Source of the DNA: Tamlana flava
GTDB lineage: Bacteria > Bacteroidota > Bacteroidia > Flavobacteriales > Flavobacteriaceae
Length of the DNA: 64,000 bases
Assembly: GCF_041287255.1 (NCBI RefSeq)
Contig: NZ_JBGGTX010000002.1
Location: 1 to 64,000, forward strand
Reading direction: 5' to 3'
Shown here: positions 34,291 to 44,381 of the stretch, one piece after another
How positions within the stretch are numbered: the first letter of the stretch is position 1
Layout: the number at the start of each line of letters is the position of its first letter
Program-made: the position numbers and the translations under genes
Notes under the pieces: generated by a model
Told to the model about the DNA's origin: nothing
Seen by the model: the letters and a program-made list of their open reading frames with translations, nothing else
The model's database searches: none

Positions 34291-35250
34291 TTACACTGCT
34301 TTTTTTCTGTTGTATATGGGAAGTAGAATGAGTGACAGGCCTCCGCAAATAATAATCATTAGGGTTTGGGATGCCCACATTATCCAACCAAAGGCTATAC
34401 TTGGTTCTTCGGCTATCCCAAATACAGAAAAGCCCAAATAAACCGCTAATGGGTACGCCCCAATACCCCCACTGGTTGCAGCTATACTAAAACTAGCTGA
34501 GATAAACCCTATTAAAATGGCAGCAAAAGGAATGTCTCTCGTTTCTTCAATTGAAAAAGATGTAACGTAAAACATAAGCACGTACATGCCCCAAATAAAA
34601 AGCGTATGGAAAATAAAGGGCCACTTTTTCTTCATTTTAAAGATGCTTAAAGCCCCTTCAACCAACCCGTTAAAAAAGCCTTTTATTTTTAATGAAATTT
34701 TAGAATCGCTCTTTTTAATGTACCAAAAAAAGGCGGCCGCCAAAGCCAAAATTAGCACTAAGGCCAAACCTATCTTAAATGGGTCAAACTTTTCTGAAAA
34801 GAAGCTGTATATAAAGTCGAACTGTAAAAATAGTGTAACTACAATAATCCCAAACATGACAATTAAATCTGCTATCCGTTCGGCCACAATGGTGCCAAAA
34901 CCCTTTTCAAAAGGCACGCCTTCGTAGTTGGTTAAGATTGAAGCCCGCGCCACTTCACCAGACCTTGGAATAGTATAATTTATAAGGTATGTTGCAAAAA
35001 CTGCCATAACACTGTTGCCGAACTTGATGTTATATCCCATTGGCTCAAGCTGAAAACGCCATCTGTAAGCTCGCGACAAATGACTGAACAACCCTAAAAA
35101 AACACCTAAAACCACCCAACTTTTTGTTGAAGATTGCCAATACTCGATAATTTTTGGCAACGGAACTTCTTTCAAAGAATACCAGACCAAAAAAACTCCC
35201 AATAATAATGGGAGTAAGAATTTAACACTATTTTTAAGCTTTTTGTTCAA
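34291..35250 (-). CDS. Flippase-like membrane protein (LPG synthase TM family)
   Basis: The 319-residue protein has about eight transmembrane helices of the lysylphosphatidylglycerol synthase membrane domain (YbhN/UPF0104, AglD-like) family. Recognisable blocks are LSRAYRWRFQLEPMGY, TYLINYTIPRSGEVARASIL (the RxGE motif) and SGGIGAYPLAVYLGFSVFG. The family is thought to move lipids or lipid-linked sugars; the substrate is not known. The start is TTG at 35250, since no ATG precedes the first helix. It follows the panD stop (TAG) by three bases and so continues the panC-panD transcript. Confidence 0.85.
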   Translation of the reverse strand: MNKKLKNSVKFLLPLLLGVFLVWYSLKEVPLPKIIEYWQSSTKSWVVLGVFLGLFSHLSRAYRWRFQLEPMGYNIKFGNSVMAVFATYLINYTIPRSGEVARASILTNYEGVPFEKGFGTIVAERIADLIVMFGIIVVTLFLQFDFIYSFFSEKFDPFKIGLALVLILALAAAFFWYIKKSDSKISLKIKGFFNGLVEGALSIFKMKKKWPFIFHTLFIWGMYVLMFYVTSFSIEETRDIPFAAILIGFISASFSIAATSGGIGAYPLAVYLGFSVFGIAEEPSIAFGWIMWASQTLMIIICGGLSLILLPIYNRKKAV

Positions 35251-35253
35251 TGT

Positions 35254-35604
35254 CTATTTTAGCAAGTTGGTGGCTTCGTCAGGAAACACCAACGAGGGCT
35301 TAAACACCTTGGCCTCTTCAATACCCATAAAGGCATAGGTGATTAAAATTAAGGTGTCGCCCACTGACACTTTTCTGGCAGCTGCTCCATTTAGCGTAAT
35401 TTCACCAGAATTTCTGGGACCAGGAATACAATAGGTTTCCAATCGCTCGCCGTTATCATTATTCACAATTTGGACTTTTTCACCTTGAATGATGTTGGCC
35501 GCATCCATTAAATCTTCGTCAATGGTTATACTACCTATATAGTTGAGTTCAGCACCAGTGCACTTAACTCTATGAATCTTAGATTTTACTACTTGAATTT
35601 GCAT
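35254..35604 (-). CDS. panD: Aspartate 1-decarboxylase
   Basis: PanD makes beta-alanine for pantothenate. It is a pyruvoyl enzyme made by self-cleavage between Gly24 and Ser25, visible in NYIGSITID. The YCIPGPRNSGEITLNGAAA block is conserved, and the length of 116 is typical. It is 13 bases after panC, so both halves of the pantothenate-forming step (beta-alanine supply and ligation) are on one transcript. The proenzyme-cleavage factor PanZ is not expected in this phylum. Confidence 0.96.
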   Translation of the reverse strand: MQIQVVKSKIHRVKCTGAELNYIGSITIDEDLMDAANIIQGEKVQIVNNDNGERLETYCIPGPRNSGEITLNGAAARKVSVGDTLILITYAFMGIEEAKVFKPSLVFPDEATNLLK

Positions 35605-35617
35605 GCCGCAAAGATAA

Positions 35618-36469
35618 TTAATTTAAAGCGATATTGTCAATTAGCCTAATATCATCTGCATATACTGCAATAAATGCCCTATATCTTTTTTTGTTTGATT
35701 TTCGTTTAACTGGTTTTAAGGTTTCTGTTTCCGAAATAATGAAATATTCCAACTCCAATAATTCATGTTTAGAAAACTGATTTTCAACCCACTCCGTTAC
35801 TTTACCAGCACTTTTTGTGCCAAATTTTTCTTTAGCAGCTTTTAAGGTTTTATAAATAAAAGGCGCTGCTTTTTTATACTCTGGTTTTAAGCGGGTATTT
35901 CGCGAACTCATGGCCAGACCGTTAGATTCACGATGGATTTTACAGCCCACTATTTTTACAGGAATACGGTGCTTTTCAACCATTTTTCTAATGATTTGGA
36001 GTTGCTGAAAATCTTTCTCTCCAAAGTATGCCTTGTGGGGTTTTACAATTTCAAAAAAACGCTTCACAACAGTACCAACACCATCAAAATGACCATGACG
36101 AAATTTGCCTTCCATTTCAAACTCCAAGCCATCAAAATCAAATTTTTCTGAAACTGCATGACCTTCATAAATATCATCAACTGTTGGTGCATAAACCAAA
36201 ACATCGGCCTTGCTAACAGTTTTTAATAAGCTAACGTCATTTTCTAATGTTCGGGGATATTTTTCCAAATCATCTTTTTTATCAAATTGTGTTGGGTTTA
36301 CAAAAATGCTAACAACAACTTTATAGTTCTCTCCCAAAGCCCTCTTTACCAATTGCAAATGCCCTTGATGCAAGGCACCCATAGTTGGCACCAGTCCAAT
36401 ACTTAGGTTTTTTGCTTTTAAATCTTCAACAACCTTAAGTAATTGTTGTTTTTCCGTGTAAACTTCCAC
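35618..36469 (-). CDS. panC: Pantoate-beta-alanine ligase
   Basis: PanC joins pantoate and beta-alanine using ATP. It has the nucleotidyltransferase motif TMGALHQGHLQLVKRA and the later KSRNTR-like segment (MSSRNTRL) plus GEKDFQQLQIIRKM. At 283 residues the length is standard. The start is GTG at 36469; no ATG is in frame before the TMGALHQGH motif, and a stop is found further upstream. It is the first gene of a minus-strand unit panC-panD-flippase, divergent from the starch-synthase-like gene. Confidence 0.95.
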   Translation of the reverse strand: MEVYTEKQQLLKVVEDLKAKNLSIGLVPTMGALHQGHLQLVKRALGENYKVVVSIFVNPTQFDKKDDLEKYPRTLENDVSLLKTVSKADVLVYAPTVDDIYEGHAVSEKFDFDGLEFEMEGKFRHGHFDGVGTVVKRFFEIVKPHKAYFGEKDFQQLQIIRKMVEKHRIPVKIVGCKIHRESNGLAMSSRNTRLKPEYKKAAPFIYKTLKAAKEKFGTKSAGKVTEWVENQFSKHELLELEYFIISETETLKPVKRKSNKKRYRAFIAVYADDIRLIDNIALN

Positions 36470-36532
36470 CTTTTAATAAAAAATTAACGCGTGCAAACTT
36501 AAGATTTTACAGTCAATTAGCATAAAATTTTG

Positions 36533-36540
36533 TACTTTTG
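36533..36540 (+). promoter_or_regulatory. Putative promoter of the starch-synthase-like gene
   Basis: TACTTTTG matches TAnnTTTG and lies in the divergent region after panC, 128 bases before the ATG at 36668. Confidence 0.5.
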
Positions 36541-36667
36541 CGTGTTTTTTATTTCGAAATCTTAGAAGCAGAACCTTATTTCTTGTGGGCATTTTGAAAT
36601 TTCAAATTTAAAATGGAATCAGTTGTTGCTTTGTATTGAGCGAACACTAGTACACAAAACATAACAT

Positions 36668-37477
36668 ATGAAAGATAAGAGGATATTGTACGTATCATCT
36701 GAAGTAGTGCCTTATTTACCAGAAACCGAAATTTCATCAATGTCTTTTGAAGCGCCACGTATGGTCAATCAACAAGGCGGGCAAATAAGAATCTTTATGC
36801 CCAGGTACGGGAACATTAATGAACGAAGACACCAACTACACGAAGTAATTAGATTATCAGGAATAAATTTGGTGGTGAACGATTTGGATATGCCGCTTAT
36901 CATAAAGGTAGCCTCAATTCCTAAAGAGCGCATTCAGGTTTATTTTATTGATAATGACGAGTATTTTAAGAGAAAAGCAACACTAACCGACGAAGAAGGT
37001 AATTTGTTTTCAGACAATGATGAACGTGCCATTTTCTTTGCAAAAGGTGTTATTGAAACTGTAAAAAAATTAAACTGGTCGCCAGATATTATTCATGTTC
37101 ACGGTTGGTTAGCTTCTTTATTGCCACTTTATTTAAAAGAATACTACAAAGACGAACCTCTTTTTAACGAAAGCAAAATTGTAACATCTATTTACAATCA
37201 AAGTTTCGACAATACGTTAAACAAAGATATGGCCAATAAAATTAAATTTGATAATATTGATGAGGAAGCTATAAAAGCACTGGAAGTACCATCATACATT
37301 AATTTAATGAAAATTGCCGTGGATTATTCTGATGCGCTCATCATAGGTTCTGAAAACATCCCCGAAGATTTGGATTCCTATATTAAAGCCTCAGAAAAAC
37401 CTATTCTAGAATACAAAAGCAAAGATGAATTTGGTGAAGCTTACACAACATTCTTCAACGAAGCTGTTTTAAGCTAA
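36668..37477 (+). CDS. Truncated glycogen/starch synthase-like protein
   Basis: This 269-residue protein matches only the N-terminal half of GT5 glycogen synthases: ILYVSSEVVPYLPETEISS at the start, FMPRYGNINERRHQLHEV, VYFIDNDEYFKRKATL, then IIHVHGWLASLLPLY. The ADP-glucose-binding KxGGL motif of real synthases is changed to a PETEISSM-type segment, and the entire C-terminal GT-B half is missing (a normal GlgA has about 475-500 residues). It is unlikely to make glycogen. Such short versions upstream of DUF4270 and glmS recur in flavobacteria as I remember, so it is probably a real, repurposed protein, possibly sugar-binding or regulatory. Confidence 0.8.
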   Translation: MKDKRILYVSSEVVPYLPETEISSMSFEAPRMVNQQGGQIRIFMPRYGNINERRHQLHEVIRLSGINLVVNDLDMPLIIKVASIPKERIQVYFIDNDEYFKRKATLTDEEGNLFSDNDERAIFFAKGVIETVKKLNWSPDIIHVHGWLASLLPLYLKEYYKDEPLFNESKIVTSIYNQSFDNTLNKDMANKIKFDNIDEEAIKALEVPSYINLMKIAVDYSDALIIGSENIPEDLDSYIKASEKPILEYKSKDEFGEAYTTFFNEAVLS

Positions 37478-37498
37478 ACTAATTCATTATAACTACAT

Positions 37499-39097
37499 AT
37501 GAAAAGACCCAATAAAGCCCTTAAGTCACTATTCGCTTTTTTACTTATTACCTCATCTTTCATTGCTTGCGATAAAGACTTCAGCGTTATAGAAAGCGAT
37601 GTTTTAGGAGAAGATAATTCCAATTTCAGCCGTAAAGTTGATTCAACTCGAATAATAGCTGCGTACAATAAAAAATTGGAAGCCGTACAAATCAATAATT
37701 TGGCTTCAAACCTATTGGGATTTTTTAACGACCCTGCCTTTGGAAAAACTACGGCCAGCATTGTAAGCCAAATGGTTCCTTTGTCATTTAATCCAGATTT
37801 TGGCGTTAATCCAGTAATAGACTCTATAGTTGTTCATATTCCATATTTCAGTTCCGTAATTGGCACTGACGATAACGGATATTCTATTTACGCTTTAGAT
37901 TCACTATATGGCAATCCTAATGCAGAAATTAAACTTTCTGTTTATCAAAACACCTATTTCTTAAGGGATTTTGACCCTAGTAGTAGTGCTAATGCAACGC
38001 AAAAATATTTCTCTAATGCCAGTAACACAGTTAATTCTATAGTAACAAACGAAACTACCGTTAATTTTGACGACCATACAGGCGAACTGATTTATCAGGA
38101 AAATAACTTTCTACCTAGTCCTGCTGTTACTTTTGTCGGTACTGCTACAGACACAACGCGCTCTGCTCCTGCATTCCACGCAAGAATAGCGACCACTGAC
38201 GCGAAGGCTTTTTGGAAATCTACCATCTTAGACAAGCAAGATGATGCCGTTTTAAGTAATGCCAATAATTTTAAAGGCTATTTTAGGGGGCTTTACTTGA
38301 AGGCAGAAGCTGTCAATGATGATGGCAATATGATTTTATTGAATTTAGCTTCAACCAATGCCAATATCAAAATCCATTACAGCAGTGGTGAAACAGATGC
38401 CAGAACGCAATCTACGTATACGTTGAACTTTTCAGGAAATATATTGAATTCATTGATAAACGATTTTAGTACTCCCTTGGAAGATGGAAATACAACCGAA
38501 GGTGACGAAACCCTCTACCTAAAGGGCTCGGAAGGCTCAATGGCTGTTGTAGATTTGTTTCCTGATGGAATACAAGATTTTTTAGATGAATTTACTGATG
38601 GAAATGGAAATCCCACAAGGCTTATAAACGAAGCGCATTTGGTCATTTACGAAGATGAAACCATGCCAACAAAACCTAACGACGAAAATGGGGATGCTTA
38701 TCATAAATACGACCGAATTTACGCTTACGATGTAAAAAATAACATTCCGTTGGTTGATTATTCATATGACCAATCAGATAACCCGCAATCACCATTTATC
38801 TCTAAATTCATCAGCTTAGGAGTGCGAGATACGATTACGGGCAAATATAAAATTCGTGTTACTGAGCACATTAAAAACATTTTACTAAGGGATTCAACCA
38901 ACACAAAAATTGGTTTGGTGATGTCCAACAACGTTAATTATACGAGTAACGCAGAACTGCTAAATGCAAATGGTAGTGTTATGGCAATTCCAGCAGCTAC
39001 AATTGTAAGTCCAAGAGGTACAATTTTGCACGGAAATAAATCCCAAAACGAACCAAAAAGATTGAAGCTAAAGATATTTTATACTGAAGCTAAATAA
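37499..39097 (+). CDS. DUF4270 lipoprotein
   Basis: A 532-residue lipoprotein with lipobox SFIAC (Cys24). The start CDKDFSVIESDVLGEDN and the later beta-rich body (SRKVDSTRIIAAYNKKLEAVQIN) match the DUF4270 family of Bacteroidota. The family function is unknown. Members lie near glycogen-synthase-like and glmS genes, and they may act in cell-surface glycan handling. It starts 22 bases after the starch-synthase-like gene and is followed by glmS, so the three are probably transcribed together. Confidence 0.85.
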   Translation: MKRPNKALKSLFAFLLITSSFIACDKDFSVIESDVLGEDNSNFSRKVDSTRIIAAYNKKLEAVQINNLASNLLGFFNDPAFGKTTASIVSQMVPLSFNPDFGVNPVIDSIVVHIPYFSSVIGTDDNGYSIYALDSLYGNPNAEIKLSVYQNTYFLRDFDPSSSANATQKYFSNASNTVNSIVTNETTVNFDDHTGELIYQENNFLPSPAVTFVGTATDTTRSAPAFHARIATTDAKAFWKSTILDKQDDAVLSNANNFKGYFRGLYLKAEAVNDDGNMILLNLASTNANIKIHYSSGETDARTQSTYTLNFSGNILNSLINDFSTPLEDGNTTEGDETLYLKGSEGSMAVVDLFPDGIQDFLDEFTDGNGNPTRLINEAHLVIYEDETMPTKPNDENGDAYHKYDRIYAYDVKNNIPLVDYSYDQSDNPQSPFISKFISLGVRDTITGKYKIRVTEHIKNILLRDSTNTKIGLVMSNNVNYTSNAELLNANGSVMAIPAATIVSPRGTILHGNKSQNEPKRLKLKIFYTEAK

Positions 39098-39265
39098 AAA
39101 ATAGACCCTTTATTCAAGTTTTGATAGATTAAAATTCATTTTCATTTAAATGATATGAGTTTCATCGTTAGAACTAGGAATTAACATAATAAATAACTTT
39201 TTTAATTATTTATTTAACATATTTGTTCTGAATTTATCCCCTCAAAAAGCTAAAAATGTAGAACC

Positions 39266-41119
39266 ATGTGTGGAATTGTAGGATATTTAGGCCAGAGAGA
39301 AGCTTATCCCATTATCATAGAAGGCCTTAAAAGGCTAGAGTATAGAGGCTACGACAGCGCAGGTATTGCGTTATTTGACGGTACAGATCTTAAAGTTTGT
39401 AAAACGAAAGGTAAAGTTACCGATTTAGAAAACCGATCTGAAAAAGAAATAACAAGACACGGTAACGTGGGTATTGGCCATACACGATGGGCAACCCATG
39501 GCGTACCTAATGATATAAATTCCCATCCACACGTCTCAAATTCGGGTGATCTTGTAATTATCCACAACGGAATTATTGAAAATTACGAGTCGCTAAAACA
39601 GGAATTAATCTCTAGAGGGTACACGTTCAAATCGGATACCGACACAGAAGTCTTAATCAATTTAATTGAAGACGTAAAAAAACAAGATGGTGTAAAACTA
39701 GGCAAGGCCGTACAAGTAGCTTTAAACCAAGTATTTGGAGCCTACGCAATTGCCGTTTTTGATAAAAATAAACCTGAAGAAGTTGTAGTTGCCAGATTAG
39801 GAAGCCCATTAGCCATTGGAATTGGTAAAGATGAAGATGAGTTTTTCATAGCCAGTGATGCTTCTCCATTTTTGGAATACACTAAAAATGCTGTTTACTT
39901 AGAAGATGAGGAAATGGCTGTTATTAGATTCCATAAAGGTGTTAAAATTCGAAAAATTAAAGATGATTCTTTGGTTGATACCTATGTTCAAGAGCTGCAA
40001 ATCAATTTAGAGCAAATTGAAAAAGGGGGTTATGAGCATTTCATGTTAAAAGAAATTCATGAACAACCTAAAGCCATACAAGACACCTACAGAGGTAGGC
40101 TACGACGAAACGAGGCCATCATTAAAATGTCTGGAGTTGAAGACAACATGAAGAAGTTCCTCAATACCAATCGTATTATTATTGTGGCATGTGGTACGTC
40201 GTGGCATGCTGGTTTAGTGGCCGAATACATTTTTGAAGATTTAGCTAGAATACCGGTTGAAGTGGAGTATGCTTCAGAGTTCAGATATCGAAACCCCATA
40301 ATTACAGAAAACGATATTGTTATAGCCATTTCACAGTCTGGTGAAACAGCAGATACTTTGGCCGCCATAAAATTGGCAAAATCTAAAGGAGCGTTTGTTT
40401 TTGGTGTTTGTAATGTGGTTGGATCATCTATAGCTAGAGAATCTCACGCAGGTGCATACACGCATGCTGGCCCAGAAATTGGTGTTGCTTCAACAAAGGC
40501 ATTTACCACTCAAATAACCGTTTTAACACTTATTGCACTGAGGTTGGCAAGAGCAAAAGGCACGATTAGCAGCTCAGATTTTCGTCAGCACCTGTTGGAA
40601 TTGGAAATGATTCCGAAAAAAGTAGAAAAAGCATTGGTGTCTGATGCCCATATTAAAGAAGTTGCAGAAATATATAAAGATGTCCACAATTTCTTGTATT
40701 TAGGTAGAGGCTATAATTTCCCTGTTGCTTTAGAAGGCGCACTTAAACTAAAGGAAATTTCATATATCCATGCTGAGGGATATCCAGCAGCCGAAATGAA
40801 ACATGGTCCTATTGCGTTAATTGATGAAAACATGCCTATCGTAGTCATTGCAACGAAAAAAGGCCACTACGAAAAGATTGTTAGCAATATTCAAGAAATT
40901 AAATCAAGAAAAGGAAAAATTATAGGCATCGTTACAGAAGGAGATGTTCAAGTCAGGGCACTTGCAGACCACGTCATTGAAGTACCAGAGACTTTAGAGT
41001 CGCTTTCACCATTACTTACCACAATTCCTTTACAGTTATTGTCTTACCATATAGCTGTCATGTTGGGTAAAAATGTTGACCAACCGCGTAATTTGGCAAA
41101 ATCTGTAACGGTAGAATAA
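39266..41119 (+). CDS. glmS: Glutamine-fructose-6-phosphate aminotransferase (isomerizing)
   Basis: GlmS makes glucosamine-6-phosphate, the first committed step to peptidoglycan and lipid A sugars. Cys2 of MCGIVGYLG is the glutaminase nucleophile after removal of Met1. The SIS isomerase domains (CGTSWHAGL, SQSGETADT, AGPEIGVASTKAFTTQ) and the C-terminal end PRNLAKSVTVE are intact. The length of 617 is normal. No glmS ribozyme is expected in this phylum, and I see none in the 168-base upstream spacer. Confidence 0.97.
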   Translation: MCGIVGYLGQREAYPIIIEGLKRLEYRGYDSAGIALFDGTDLKVCKTKGKVTDLENRSEKEITRHGNVGIGHTRWATHGVPNDINSHPHVSNSGDLVIIHNGIIENYESLKQELISRGYTFKSDTDTEVLINLIEDVKKQDGVKLGKAVQVALNQVFGAYAIAVFDKNKPEEVVVARLGSPLAIGIGKDEDEFFIASDASPFLEYTKNAVYLEDEEMAVIRFHKGVKIRKIKDDSLVDTYVQELQINLEQIEKGGYEHFMLKEIHEQPKAIQDTYRGRLRRNEAIIKMSGVEDNMKKFLNTNRIIIVACGTSWHAGLVAEYIFEDLARIPVEVEYASEFRYRNPIITENDIVIAISQSGETADTLAAIKLAKSKGAFVFGVCNVVGSSIARESHAGAYTHAGPEIGVASTKAFTTQITVLTLIALRLARAKGTISSSDFRQHLLELEMIPKKVEKALVSDAHIKEVAEIYKDVHNFLYLGRGYNFPVALEGALKLKEISYIHAEGYPAAEMKHGPIALIDENMPIVVIATKKGHYEKIVSNIQEIKSRKGKIIGIVTEGDVQVRALADHVIEVPETLESLSPLLTTIPLQLLSYHIAVMLGKNVDQPRNLAKSVTVE

Positions 41120-41145
41120 CGTAACTTTCGTTTATAAAACATTTA

Positions 41146-41185
41146 AAAATTGGCATGATTGGATGGTACTAATCATGCCAATTTT
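41146..41185 (+). terminator. glmS terminator
   Basis: AAAATTGGCATGATT and AATCATGCCAATTTT form a 15-bp stem with a ten-base loop, followed by CATTTT. It lies 26 bases after the glmS stop. Confidence 0.8.
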
Positions 41186-41335
41186 CATTTTAAGAGATGT
41201 TTGCTTCAAAAATATTCAAAAAAAAACGTCTGATTTTCATAAAAAACATACTATGCGTGCATAATTTTTTATTTTTTTAAGCGCAATAAAAAATTATATC
41301 TTTATCTTAACACGATAAAATTTAAACTAATTTAA

Positions 41336-44215
41336 ATGAAAACAATTCTACCCTTTTTATTGTTGTTTTTTTGTGGTACAATTTATTCCCAAACAACAAT
41401 TTCTGGCTCTGTTGTTGATGACACTGGTCAACCCTTACCTGGCGCAAACATCATTATCTTAGGAACCTCAACAGGTACTGTTACGGATTTTGATGGTAAA
41501 TTTACTCTAACTTACAGTCAAAATCCTCCTTTCAACATTCAGGCCAGTAGTGTTGGTTTTGAAACTGATTCCAAGGAAGTAACTTCAAACAACCAAGTCT
41601 TAAACTTTGTTCTTAAGGAAGGAACATCATTAGACGAAGTTGTTATCTCAGCTTCCAGAACACCAGAGCGTATATTTGAATCACCAGTTACTGTTGAACG
41701 TTTTGGTATTCAAGAAATTAAAAGCACGGCTTCGGCAGATTTCTATGGTGGATTAGAAAACTTAAAAGGTGTTGACATAAATACCAATAGTTTAACATTT
41801 AAATCGGTTAATACTAGAGGTTTTGCCACCTTTGCGAACAACCGATTTATGCAATTGGTTGATGGTATGGATAACTCTACACCCGCACTTAACTTTCCTA
41901 TAGGAAATCTAGTTGGAATGGTTGAAACAGATGTGCAAAGCGTGGAAATACTTCCTGGTGCTGCATCTGCATTGTACGGTGCAAATGCATTTAACGGAAT
42001 TTTATTTATGCGCAGTAAAAACCCATTTGATCATCATGGCATTAGCGCTTATTACAAACAAGGTATTACATCACAAGAAACTGCGGGAGATAACGACTAT
42101 AAAGATTTTGGGATTAGAGCCGCTCAGAAATTTAGCGATAAGTTCGCTGGCAAGGTTAACTTTGGGTATCTACAGGGAACCGACTGGATGGCAACCAGTG
42201 AAGAAGACAAACTCAACAGGGGGTTTGACAGAACGAACCCCAATTACGATGGCATTAACATATATGGGGATGATGAGAGCCTCAATATGACCCTTGTTGC
42301 AGATGGACTTGTCCAAGCTGGCTTACTCCCTCAAGCATTAGCTGACTTGGTACCTTCTCAAAGTGTAAGTAGAACTGGATATAACGAACGTGATTTAACC
42401 GATTATAATGCTGAAAGTATAAAAGCAGATTGGGGCTTGTATTTTAGACCATGGGCAAACGATTTTGAGATTCAGTATGTTGGAAAAGTAGGCGTCGGTA
42501 CTACCATCTATCAAGGTGCCAACAGGTATTATATTAAAGGCTTTTTTCAACAGCAACATAAATTAGAATTTAGAAATAATAATTTCTTTCTTAGAGGTTA
42601 CGTAGTAACAGATAAGGCAGGTGACTCTTACGACATGACCTTTACGGGCAGAAATATTAATAGAGCTTGGAAAGATGATACTGTTTGGCATGGTGAGTAT
42701 GTTGCCAATTATGCCTTGGCATTTGCCGGGCTTATACCCAATATCCCAATGGGAAATGATGATGCGGCCCATGTTTTTGCAAGACAAGTTGCTGATGAAG
42801 TAATAGATTTTGATCCAACTAATCTGGCAAACCCTTTTGCTGATGATGGTATTGAACGTTTTTTACCAGGAACTCCTGAATTTGAAGCAGCATTCAACAG
42901 AAGCATAAATGATCCAGACTTATCAACCGGGTCTAAATTTCAAGACCAATCAAAGTATTACCATGCCGATGCTAATTATAATTTTGGTCATTTATGGGAT
43001 GTTGCTGAGGTTCAAGTTGGTGGATCATATAGAAAATATAGTTTAAATTCATCTGGAACCATTTATACTGATACTGATGGCCCTATAGACTATTCAGAAT
43101 TTGGTTTATACACCCAAATTCAAAAGAATATGGAGCTCAATGAGACTATGGATTTAAAACTCACAGGATCTATTCGTTATGATAAATCAGAGTTTTTCGA
43201 TGGCTTCTTTTCTCCAAGATTTTCTGCTGGTTTAACAGTTAATGATAACCATAATATTAGGGCTTCTGTACAAACAGGATTTAGAAACCCGACAACCCAA
43301 GATTTGTTTATTGGACTAAATTCTGGAAGAGCCACATTAATAGGCTCTGCTCCAGATAATTTAGATAGATATTCTCGAGATTACCCAGTTAGTTTAGTCG
43401 CGCAAGGAGGGTTGGGGCAACCATCAAATGTTAACCAAACCGGACGTGCTGCCTACGAAAACTCATATACATTAGCTTCTTTTTTACAAGTGTTAGATAC
43501 TGGTAATCCAACACTTTTAGAGGTTGCTAATCCTGATATTGTTAAACCCGAACAAATAACTTCTTATGAGGTAGGATATCGGGGAAAACTGGATAATTTT
43601 ACTATAGATTTTAGCGCTTACTATAACTCCTATAAAGACTTCTTAACGCAACCTGTAGTAGTATCTCCATTATATGGTGATGTTACAGACGCCACTCCTG
43701 TTCCTGGTGTAGGATTACCGCTTTCAGCCATCGCCATTGCTAATGCAGACTTCCAAATATATAGTACTTATACTAATTCTCCAGCCAATGTGAATTCATA
43801 TGGTGCATCATTAGGATTATCAACTAAAGTGTTTGGTAACTTTGATTTAAGTGGAAATTACACCTATGCTAAGCTAGACTTCGACCAAAGCAGTAATCCA
43901 GATTTAACAACAAACTTTAATACCCCAGAGCACCGCGTTAAAACTTCCTTTGGAAATACCGATTTATTTAAAAACTTTGGATTTAATTTATCATGGCGAT
44001 GGAGTGACAATTACTTCTGGGAATCATCTTTTGGCAACGGTGCAGTACCCGCATATCATGTTTTAGATGCTCAAATTAATTTAAAAGTCCCTAGCTTTAA
44101 ATCAACATTTAAAGCTGGAGCTACAAATTTATTAGGAGATGAATACACACAAGCCTTTGGAACAGGATTTATAGGCTCCATGTATTATGTCTCTTGGATA
44201 ATTAACAATCTATAA
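41336..44215 (+). CDS. TonB-dependent outer-membrane receptor
   Basis: The 959-residue protein has a signal peptide, a carboxypeptidase-like N-terminal domain (ISGSVVDDTGQPLPGANI, residues 22-95), a plug (DEVVISASRTPERIFE, then the GAASALYGANAFNG block) and a 22-stranded barrel, ending in YYVSWIINNL. It imports a large nutrient through the outer membrane with TonB energy. No SusD partner follows, so it is not a classic polysaccharide pair. The substrate cannot be told. A near-consensus box TATCTTTA lies about 35 bases upstream, followed by an A/T-rich leader. Confidence 0.9.
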   Translation: MKTILPFLLLFFCGTIYSQTTISGSVVDDTGQPLPGANIIILGTSTGTVTDFDGKFTLTYSQNPPFNIQASSVGFETDSKEVTSNNQVLNFVLKEGTSLDEVVISASRTPERIFESPVTVERFGIQEIKSTASADFYGGLENLKGVDINTNSLTFKSVNTRGFATFANNRFMQLVDGMDNSTPALNFPIGNLVGMVETDVQSVEILPGAASALYGANAFNGILFMRSKNPFDHHGISAYYKQGITSQETAGDNDYKDFGIRAAQKFSDKFAGKVNFGYLQGTDWMATSEEDKLNRGFDRTNPNYDGINIYGDDESLNMTLVADGLVQAGLLPQALADLVPSQSVSRTGYNERDLTDYNAESIKADWGLYFRPWANDFEIQYVGKVGVGTTIYQGANRYYIKGFFQQQHKLEFRNNNFFLRGYVVTDKAGDSYDMTFTGRNINRAWKDDTVWHGEYVANYALAFAGLIPNIPMGNDDAAHVFARQVADEVIDFDPTNLANPFADDGIERFLPGTPEFEAAFNRSINDPDLSTGSKFQDQSKYYHADANYNFGHLWDVAEVQVGGSYRKYSLNSSGTIYTDTDGPIDYSEFGLYTQIQKNMELNETMDLKLTGSIRYDKSEFFDGFFSPRFSAGLTVNDNHNIRASVQTGFRNPTTQDLFIGLNSGRATLIGSAPDNLDRYSRDYPVSLVAQGGLGQPSNVNQTGRAAYENSYTLASFLQVLDTGNPTLLEVANPDIVKPEQITSYEVGYRGKLDNFTIDFSAYYNSYKDFLTQPVVVSPLYGDVTDATPVPGVGLPLSAIAIANADFQIYSTYTNSPANVNSYGASLGLSTKVFGNFDLSGNYTYAKLDFDQSSNPDLTTNFNTPEHRVKTSFGNTDLFKNFGFNLSWRWSDNYFWESSFGNGAVPAYHVLDAQINLKVPSFKSTFKAGATNLLGDEYTQAFGTGFIGSMYYVSWIINNL

Positions 44216-44237
44216 ATACCTCTAGAAAATTTAACTA

Positions 44238-44262
44238 AAACACCTTCAAATTGAAGGTGTTT
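44238..44262 (+). terminator. Terminator of the TonB receptor gene
   Basis: AAACACCTTCAA and TTGAAGGTGTTT are complementary arms separated by one A (the true loop is larger), followed by a T run. It lies 23 bases after the stop. Confidence 0.85.
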
Positions 44263-44313
44263 TTTTATTCTAAAAAACCTAAAAAAACAACTTTTATTTT
44301 AAATTAAAAGATA

Positions 44314-44321
44314 TATCTTTG
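44314..44321 (+). promoter_or_regulatory. Putative atpD promoter
   Basis: TATCTTTG matches TAnnTTTG, followed by CAGCC and a leader of about 55 bases to the atpD ATG. No clear TTG is seen at the usual distance. Confidence 0.6.
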
Positions 44322-44381
44322 CAGCCGAAAACTTAGATTGTTTTCCAACAATTAAATCGCATAATATTAAACACATAAGTA

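Noticed and set aside
39098..39265. glmS ribozyme in the spacer before glmS
   Set aside because: The spacer is AT-rich without the conserved ribozyme core; these ribozymes are typical of Firmicutes.
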